This document shows positions 58,740 to 64,000 of a stretch of 64,000 bases of DNA, in pieces; positions within the stretch are counted from its first letter, which is position 1, and every line of letters begins with the position of its first letter. A program made the translations under genes and the position numbers. This stretch comes from Hyphomicrobiales bacterium (GTDB lineage: Bacteria; Pseudomonadota; Alphaproteobacteria; Rhizobiales; Kaistiaceae), in the NCBI GenBank assembly GCA_017305635.1, contig JAFKKF010000009.1, forward strand, positions 62,001 through 126,000. Reading direction: 5' to 3'. The notes beneath the pieces are model-generated. The model made no database searches and had not been told where the DNA came from. It was given only the letters and a program-made list of their open reading frames with translations.

Positions 58740-58904
58740 ATGGCACGCTACACAAACGGCATCCTGCCGGGCTTGATCGGCACACCGATGATTTGTGCCT
58801 CTATGACCGCGCGCGCCGCTGATGACCTCGCCTTCGCGAATAAAGGCCCGCCGGATGCGATGATTTTTTCGCCGACTCAACGCATGTCGATCCTGATCCG
58901 GTAA
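58740..58904 (+). CDS. Very small hypothetical protein
   Basis: 54 residues with an excellent ribosome site (AAAAGGAGAACC). MARYTNGILPGLIGTPMICA, SMTARAADDLAFANKGPPDA, MIFSPTQRMSILIR. No family recognised; support is the ribosome site and isolated position. Confidence 0.4.
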   Translation: MARYTNGILPGLIGTPMICASMTARAADDLAFANKGPPDAMIFSPTQRMSILIR

Positions 58905-58935
58905 GCCATCATCCTCTTGCGCGTGCCTGGCGTCC

Positions 58936-59133
58936 TCAGCGAAGCCTGTCCTCAATCAACCACGCGATATAATCCTCAACCGTTGTCGGCCCCTCGCTTC
59001 GCAAGAGCGGGCATATCTCCGCATCGTCCTCGAATACGATCTCCCGCGCCCGCTCGTAGGCCGAGCGGCTGATAGTGATCCTCACATCGATTGCTTCATC
59101 CGTGTCGCGCTGCGGCGTGCTCTCGTTCGTCAT
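58936..59133 (-). CDS. Small acidic protein, possible ribbon-helix-helix type
   Basis: 65 residues. RITISRSAYERAREIVFEDD has the look of a short beta strand plus helix of RHH-like DNA-binding proteins; the end is TVEDYIAWLIEDRLR. It starts one base after the stop of the upstream gene, thus in the conjugation-type operon 60587 to 58936. Confidence 0.6.
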   Translation of the reverse strand: MTNESTPQRDTDEAIDVRITISRSAYERAREIVFEDDAEICPLLRSEGPTTVEDYIAWLIEDRLR

Positions 59134-59134
59134 C

Positions 59135-59710
59135 TCACAGCTCCCGCCCGTGGCTTTGCCGCTCGAACTCGCGGCGCATGCTTTTCTCTGGCCGCTTCAT
59201 CTCGCGCTCGACCAGCCGTTCAAACGTCTTGCCCTGACGGTCGCGGAGCTGGATCAGCGCGTCCTGGAAATTGCGGTCGCGCGTCTGGTTCGCCGTCTGG
59301 AACATGTGCAGCGTCTCCATGCGCTCGCGCAGCATGTCGTTTTGGCGCTCGTCGAACCCGTCCCGCGCCTGCTCGCGCCGCGCCGCATATCGCTCGTGGG
59401 CGGCGACATAGGCGTCGCGGATGTTCTGCGCGCTCGAAGGTGCAAGGCCGAAGGCGGGCGCTGGGAGCGGCCGGCTGCCGAGCCGGTCGCGCTCCTGCTG
59501 CCACTCGCGGTCGATACGCTCCAGAGCCTGCCGTCGCTCCTCCCGCAGCGCGTCCTCGCGCCGCGTGAGATCATCGAGCACCGGCTTCTGGTCGCGCAGA
59601 TCCGCCCGCCGCTGAGCGCGCTGGACGTTGACCAGGTCCGTCCTTTCCTTCTCGAAGCGGCGGCGGACCTCCTGTTCCGCCGCCGCCCGGGGGTCCATGA
59701 ACTCGCTCAT
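59135..59710 (-). CDS. Coiled-coil hypothetical protein of the conjugation cluster
   Basis: 191 residues, almost entirely charged helix: RAAAEQEVRRRFEKERTDLV, LRDQKPVLDDLTRREDALRE, LERIDREWQQERDRLGSRPL, HERYAARREQARDGFDERQN. No signal or membrane segment. Second gene of a three-gene run; such proteins accompany relaxase/VirD4 regions of alphaproteobacterial ICEs. Role unknown. Confidence 0.68.
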   Translation of the reverse strand: MSEFMDPRAAAEQEVRRRFEKERTDLVNVQRAQRRADLRDQKPVLDDLTRREDALREERRQALERIDREWQQERDRLGSRPLPAPAFGLAPSSAQNIRDAYVAAHERYAARREQARDGFDERQNDMLRERMETLHMFQTANQTRDRNFQDALIQLRDRQGKTFERLVEREMKRPEKSMRREFERQSHGREL

Positions 59711-59717
59711 CGCGTCC

Positions 59718-60587
59718 TCACACCTTCTCCGGGATCTTGCCCGGCATGTCGTCCCACTCGAGCTGCGGGCCGCCAGTGGGAATGGCGCCCATCGCCGCGA
59801 TGCGCTCCATGTGCGCCTCGACCTGGTTGATCCGGCCGAGCACGCGCACGGCGTCCTCGCGTCCCATGATCTCCATGACGAAGCGCGGATAACGCTCGTG
59901 CTCGATCATGAGGTGGAGCGTGTCGCGGTAATACTTGCGCGGGCGGGAGACCTTCCGCGCAAGCCGTGCGCGCTCGATCGCGATCTCGTGCGCCTCCGTT
60001 TCGCTTTCCGCGGCTGCGTGGCGGGTCTCAAGACGGAAGCGGTGAGCGTTCTCACGATCGAAGATTCGCGGCGCGCCGCGCCCGCTTCTCACGACCAAAT
60101 GCGACTCGGTGAACACCAGCGTGCTCTGCAGGCGCAGCTTGCGCCGCCAGTGGCTCTGGAACAGCGGCTTCATCGCCCAGGGAATGATCGCGGCCGCACC
60201 CCAGACGGCGAAATGCGCGTGCGGGATCGCCGCGACCGTGAGAAGCGACAGTGACCACAAGGTGAACGAAGTGAGCGGTCCCAGTGCGTCCGCGATCTTG
60301 GCGCGCCGCGGCGTAAGCACGCGCGGGCGTACCACCGCCATGATGTTCCCCGCATCGTCGCGGGTGAACCCGGTCTCGGGCTCGCCGTCGAAGGCCGAGA
60401 TCATGCGCGGGGCCTGGTTGCGGGCGGCCCGCCGCTCGATCTGCGCCCGGGCGTGGCGGATGCCGAACCGGCCGAGCGCCCGCCCGGCCCGGCCGGTCGC
60501 GGCTGCGCCATGGCCGAGTGCGCTGGCCGCCTGCCGGGCGGCTTCGCGGGTCCTCGCATCGTTGATGAAGGTCATGAGCCGGCGCAT
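59718..60587 (-). CDS. Membrane protein of the conjugation cluster
   Basis: 289 residues from ATG 60587 (AAGGAGAGCGGT upstream). Basic N-terminus, two adjacent hydrophobic segments about residues 115-160 (FTLWSLSLLTVAAIPHAHFA, VWGAAAIIPWAMKPLF), and a cytoplasmic-type C-terminal domain (STLVFTESHLVVRSGRGAPR, YRDTLHLMIEHERYPRFVME). No named family recognised. First gene of the small operon and probably membrane-associated during mating. Confidence 0.68.
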   Translation of the reverse strand: MRRLMTFINDARTREAARQAASALGHGAAATGRAGRALGRFGIRHARAQIERRAARNQAPRMISAFDGEPETGFTRDDAGNIMAVVRPRVLTPRRAKIADALGPLTSFTLWSLSLLTVAAIPHAHFAVWGAAAIIPWAMKPLFQSHWRRKLRLQSTLVFTESHLVVRSGRGAPRIFDRENAHRFRLETRHAAAESETEAHEIAIERARLARKVSRPRKYYRDTLHLMIEHERYPRFVMEIMGREDAVRVLGRINQVEAHMERIAAMGAIPTGGPQLEWDDMPGKIPEKV

Positions 60588-60670
60588 ACCGCTCTCCTTG
60601 GGCGAATGTGGTTTTTCGGGTCTTGCGGCGGCAGGTCCGGCCGTGCGGCCGGGCCTGCCGGAAGCCGGAG

Positions 60671-60832
60671 TCACTTCCGGCCAGACTGGTTCTGATTGGA
60701 TTGGGTCTGGCTTTGCTTGTAGCCAGCGTCGTAACCCTGCCTCGTCTGATAGGGCATGGTGTTCGTGTTCGCCGGACCCCGGCCACTCTGGGCGTCGTTC
60801 CGGCCGTTCGCGTAACCGCTCTGGGCGCTCAT
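60671..60832 (-). CDS. Small Gln/Asn-rich protein
   Basis: 53 residues from ATG 60832 (GGAAAGGATGG upstream). Low-complexity composition: SAQSGYANGRNDAQSGRGPA, NTNTMPYQTRQGYDAGYKQS, QTQSNQNQSGRK. Eighty bases before the membrane-protein gene on the same strand. Possibly disordered; function unknown. The 283-base stretch to its right (60833-61115) shows no gene. Confidence 0.45.
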   Translation of the reverse strand: MSAQSGYANGRNDAQSGRGPANTNTMPYQTRQGYDAGYKQSQTQSNQNQSGRK

Positions 60833-61115
60833 GGTTTTCCATCCTTTCCACGGGCTGTCTTTCGCCTGCACGCCTTAGCTGGGTATCCTCCCGGCGGGGG
60901 TTCCTCGCGACTTCCACACGGGGCGTTTCGCCGGCACTCAAGCACCCCGCACAGAACTTCAGGCACCGGATACCGGCGCCGAAAACTCTGATCTGTAGGT
61001 GGCGACGCTCTGAAAGGGATCCCTCGCGGTCTCCACCCGACATTGCGCGCGGCGTGCCGGAACCGGAAATCGCGTCAGCGCCCGCGCGCTTCGCGTGTTA
61101 GAATCAAACGCAGGG

Positions 61116-62048
61116 ATGAAAGGGGAGCTCGTGGGCGAGCCGGCGGTGGACAATCAGCAGTTCGTTCTGGGCCTGCCGCTAACCGGCACGCTGGTCGACT
61201 TTCTGCGCGCCGAGCTCCTTACCTACAGGGCCGTCATGCGCCGCAAGGATTTCGGCACCTGGACCGACTCCACGCTCACCGATGCGATCCTCGGCTGCCC
61301 CGCGGTGCCCGATGACTGGCAATTCGGCGACGAGACCCTGCGGCGCTTCCTCAAGAACTCGGCGCAGCCGCCGGGAGAGCAGATGCTGCGCGCGGTCGCC
61401 ATTTTTCTGCTTGAGAAGAAGTGGATTACCCGGGGCGACATCGGCGCCCACGACAAGGATCCGGTGCTGCGTGCCGGGATCGCCCTGCAATCGTTCTTCA
61501 CTTCCGATCGGAAGCCGAAGACGCTCGATTTCCACAAGGAACTCGGCGGCACCTACATCCGCTACGGCGTCCTGCCGGGGCGCTTCGTGAGAACGGTGTT
61601 GCGTATTTCCGCCCACGCCGATCCGCCCGTCCTGCGCGTCAGCCAGCGCGAAAATGTATTTCGCACATCGGCCGCCGAGAGAATCTTGCAAGAGACGCTG
61701 GGGTTGCGGCCGCAGCTCTTCCGCAAGATCGAGAACCTCCTGCGCTCCCACGCGCAGGAGGTCGGCACGACGCGATACGCCTTTGGCTTTGCCGTGGCGG
61801 GTCCGACGATCGTCTCCGCGTTCCTGAAGAACGAACTCGGTGGCGAGGCGGTCGCTTACCTCGTTGATGCCATCGGATTCGGGGAATCGGACGGCCTTGC
61901 CGGCGAATTCAACGCGGTCCGGTATGCCGGCTGGAGCAGCGACGGGAAAACGTCCGAACCCACGTTCCGGATGCAACGCGTTCCCGAAGATGTGGCGGAG
62001 CTTGCCGGACAAGTCTCCGCGGCCCCGGCCGAGGAGGAGGGATCGTGA
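61116..62048 (+). CDS. Hypothetical protein
   Basis: 310 residues from ATG 61116; GTG 61095 and GTG 61131 (with AAGGGG before it) are alternatives. Features: GLPLTGTLVDFLRAELLTYR, FGDETLRRFLKNSAQPPGEQ, LEKKWITRGDIGAH (N-terminal, helical), then a beta-rich C-terminal part (YGVLPGRFVRTVLRISAHAD, AFGFAVAGPTIVSAFLKNEL). I do not recognise it. It overlaps the following ankyrin-like gene by four bases, so they form a two-gene unit. Confidence 0.7.
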   Translation: MKGELVGEPAVDNQQFVLGLPLTGTLVDFLRAELLTYRAVMRRKDFGTWTDSTLTDAILGCPAVPDDWQFGDETLRRFLKNSAQPPGEQMLRAVAIFLLEKKWITRGDIGAHDKDPVLRAGIALQSFFTSDRKPKTLDFHKELGGTYIRYGVLPGRFVRTVLRISAHADPPVLRVSQRENVFRTSAAERILQETLGLRPQLFRKIENLLRSHAQEVGTTRYAFGFAVAGPTIVSAFLKNELGGEAVAYLVDAIGFGESDGLAGEFNAVRYAGWSSDGKTSEPTFRMQRVPEDVAELAGQVSAAPAEEEGS

Positions 62049-62539
62049 CACAGTCCGTCGACCCGCCTTCCGCTTTGATTGCCGGTACGTCGGCGCGCGG
62101 GAGCAAAACCACGCAATCGATCACCGAACTTCTCGCTGAATTCGAGGCGGGCGAGAAAGCGGTCTCCGACTTCTACGCCGGGCCGGCCGACCCGGGCGTC
62201 AAGCTCGCCGTCGCCGTGGAGCGGGGCGACGACGAAACGGCCTCTGAATTCATCGCGGCGGGCGCGGATGTCAATGTCCTGAGCGGCGGCCGGTTGCCTC
62301 TCATTCATCAGGCGATCGGCCTTGGCCATCGACGCATCGTCGACGCGATATTGGCCAGCGGCAGGTGCGACCTCACCGCCCGCGATTTTGAGGGCCGTCT
62401 TGCCAGCGACGTTGCCGCCAGGGTCACCCGTGACATGGATCTCGCGGAGCGCCTTGCCGAAGAGCAGGCGCGCCAGTTCCGTGATCGGAACCTCGATCCA
62501 CGCCGCCCGGACAATCCCGATTACGGGAACTGGCCCTGA
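62045..62539 (+). CDS. Ankyrin-repeat-like protein
   Basis: 164 residues, GTG start overlapping the previous stop (GTGA). Residues ~55-130 hold two ankyrin-like repeats (LAVAVERGDDETASEFIAAG, ADVNVLSGGRLPLIHQAIGL, GHRRIVDAILASGRCDLTAR). The end is acidic. Likely a protein-binding partner of the preceding product. It converges with the VirD4 gene two bases away. Confidence 0.7.
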   Translation: MTQSVDPPSALIAGTSARGSKTTQSITELLAEFEAGEKAVSDFYAGPADPGVKLAVAVERGDDETASEFIAAGADVNVLSGGRLPLIHQAIGLGHRRIVDAILASGRCDLTARDFEGRLASDVAARVTRDMDLAERLAEEQARQFRDRNLDPRRPDNPDYGNWP

Positions 62540-62541
62540 TC

Positions 62542-64000
62542 CTATCCGGCACCCTGCGGCGGCAACGCGGCCCGGATGGGACCGTGCGGATCGAAATACT
62601 CCGCCCGCTGCAGGATCATCGGGTCGAACCCCGCCCAGATCACAAGCTGCCGCTTGAACGGGTCGCTGCGCGCGAACAGGCGCCCGATCTCGTCGGGTGC
62701 CAGCAGGTCGTGGAGCTCCGTCACTTCGCTGCGGCCAGACAATCCATGCTGATGCTGGTCGGGCGCGACTTCGCCCTCGCGCGCGACGGCGATGCGCGTC
62801 TTGCCAAGGCGCCTTGAAATGTACTCCGTCGTCGTCACGTCGTTGTTCCCGAAGAACTGAAGCACGCCGGCGTTGGCGGCAAAGCTCTCCCACCGGTCGC
62901 CGTAAAGCGCCTTGCCCTGACCCCAGTCCTGCAGGATGACCCAGAGTTTGACGTCGAAGCTCGCGATCTGCCCCGCCGCGTCCTGCAGCTGGCGCATGAA
63001 GCCGAGCACCGGGAATTCATCGAGGCACACCAGCACCGGCGCGGCCGGCACTGTCTTCTCGCGCTCCATCGCGTCGAGGAGCTGGTTGATGAAGATACGA
63101 AGCCAGCGGCTGCACGCGCCCATCCGCGTTGCCGGAAGGCACAGGTAGACGGTGACGCCCTTGGGGTCGCGCTTCAGGTCGGCGAGGTTGAATCCGTGCC
63201 CGCCCAAGACCTGGCGCATCGCGCGGTAGTCCAGAAAGCGCGTGTGCCGCCGCACTGTCGAGAGCACGCCGGCCTGCTCGTTGCGGCCCTTCTCGTAGAA
63301 GTCGCGGGCAGCCGCCTCGATTGCGGCGCCGATATCAGCGGTGCCGTCAACGTTTGAGAGCCGCTCCGCGTTGCCGAGCATGTCCTGCTCGACCGCAAAC
63401 GCTGGCTCCTCGTCTTCGGCAGCCGCACTGCCCGGCACCTCGGTCAGGGCCGCGTTGATGAGGCCGCGCACCGTCAGCAGCGTGCGGCGCTTGTCGTACC
63501 GCGGGCTGGTCGCAACGTGCAGGATCAACCCTTCAATGAAGTTCCGGGCCGACTCATCCCAGTGTGGGTCCTTCTCCTGTCCGGTGGTCGCGACGAGCGC
63601 GTCGGCGATCAGCCCGGCGTCCTCGATGATCGTCGCGCTTTCGGGCGTCAGCACCGCAAGCGGATTGTACGAAGCGCGATAGGCGCGGACGCTCGGATCG
63701 GCGTAGCCGAAGGGATCGAGGACGAAGACCTTCTGGCCGAGCGCCGCGCGCCGCGCCGCCGTCTTGCTGGCGAGCTCGGCCTTCGGGTCGGTCGCCAGTA
63801 CGCTGCCGCGATAGAACAGCAGGTTGTTGATGACAGTGATTGACTTGCCGGCCCGCGACCCGGCGACGGTGAGGATGTGGCGGTTATCCTCGATCCCGAT
63901 CAACTTGTCGTGCAGCGCGCCGACAAGGATCTTCTTGCCCGGACGCGACGGATCGTACGCGAGCACATCGCGCTCGAGCACCAGCGCCGGCGATTGCCAG
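62542..64000 (-). CDS. VirD4/TraG-type coupling protein (5' end beyond window)
   Basis: Frame open to the window edge (about 485 codons visible). Type IV secretion coupling ATPase: Walker A HILTVAGSRAGKSITVINNL, then VLATDPKAELASKTAARR, FVLDPFGYADPSVRAYRASY, Walker B-like VLVCLDEFPVLGFMRQLQDA, and VKLWVILQDWGQGKALYGDR with FFGNNDVTTTEYISRRLGKT. It links the relaxosome to the mating channel. A GTG at 63981 is possible but the frame clearly extends left of it (upstream residues WQSPALVL), so the true start is outside. Confirms the conjugative nature of the region. Confidence 0.92.
   Translation of the reverse strand, partial: WQSPALVLERDVLAYDPSRPGKKILVGALHDKLIGIEDNRHILTVAGSRAGKSITVINNLLFYRGSVLATDPKAELASKTAARRAALGQKVFVLDPFGYADPSVRAYRASYNPLAVLTPESATIIEDAGLIADALVATTGQEKDPHWDESARNFIEGLILHVATSPRYDKRRTLLTVRGLINAALTEVPGSAAAEDEEPAFAVEQDMLGNAERLSNVDGTADIGAAIEAAARDFYEKGRNEQAGVLSTVRRHTRFLDYRAMRQVLGGHGFNLADLKRDPKGVTVYLCLPATRMGACSRWLRIFINQLLDAMEREKTVPAAPVLVCLDEFPVLGFMRQLQDAAGQIASFDVKLWVILQDWGQGKALYGDRWESFAANAGVLQFFGNNDVTTTEYISRRLGKTRIAVAREGEVAPDQHQHGLSGRSEVTELHDLLAPDEIGRLFARSDPFKRQLVIWAGFDPMILQRAEYFDPHGPIRAALPPQGAG

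Noticed and set aside
1-64000. CRISPR array or rRNA genes
   Set aside because: No regularly spaced short repeats and no rRNA-like sequence seen in the window.

Overview
The window is GC-rich DNA from an alphaproteobacterium, most likely Hyphomicrobiales (Rhizobiales). The evidence is the codon use, the alphaproteobacterial form of tRNA-Met and the integrative/conjugative gene set (ParB-like protein, DUF3768, ArdC, Strawberry-notch-like protein, Toprim, DUF2493, AddAB-like pair, VirD4). No species can be named from sequence alone.

Layout. 1-2559: chromosomal metabolism, a split transketolase (two subunits) with its GntR/FadR regulator, reading left. 2806-6935: tRNA-Met with a large serine recombinase whose last codons lie inside the tRNA, then a small P4-type module (AlpA-like protein, tyrosine integrase) ending in a 3' tRNA fragment flanked by 24-bp repeats. 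7153-18202: a defence island with a type IIG restriction-modification protein, an AbiE toxin-antitoxin pair with two operator-like palindromes, and a complete type III CBASS (CD-NTase, HORMA, TRIP13-like ATPase, Cap4-like SAVED nuclease). Divergent from the CBASS operon is a CapH/CapP-like repressor-protease pair. 18372-62539: the body of an integrative/conjugative element (ICE), with ParB-like proteins, structured leaders before three genes, ArdC, the Strawberry-notch-like protein, Toprim, a SLOG protein, AddAB-like helicase-nuclease, an AbiGi-like gene, a second serine recombinase with two ParB-like partners, and small conjugation-associated genes. 62542-64000: VirD4/TraG coupling protein cut by the window edge.

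Most interesting signal. A Hin/Pin-type DNA invertase gene (19749-20324) sits beside a family of palindromic sites, roughly AAAAGG-NN-CCTTTT. They occur as four pairs at 19.5, 20.4, 45.2 and 55.3 kb. In each pair the central dinucleotides are complementary, as required for inversion, and each pair uses a different dinucleotide class (AG/CT, TA/TA, TC/GA, TT/AA). Three pairs enclose about 150 bp holding a sigma70-like promoter and the start codon of an exported-protein operon, with the downstream site inside codons 3-6. This reads as a multi-locus promoter-inversion (phase variation) system with mutually incompatible sites. It would switch paralogous secreted or surface proteins (shared Cys/YN/YCxG motif, DUF1566-like domain, seven-bladed propeller, glycine-rich tail) carried on a mobile element.

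How the parts fit. The ICE backbone provides transfer, partition and anti-restriction, the defence island protects the host, and the invertible operons would give heterogeneous surfaces among cells carrying the element.
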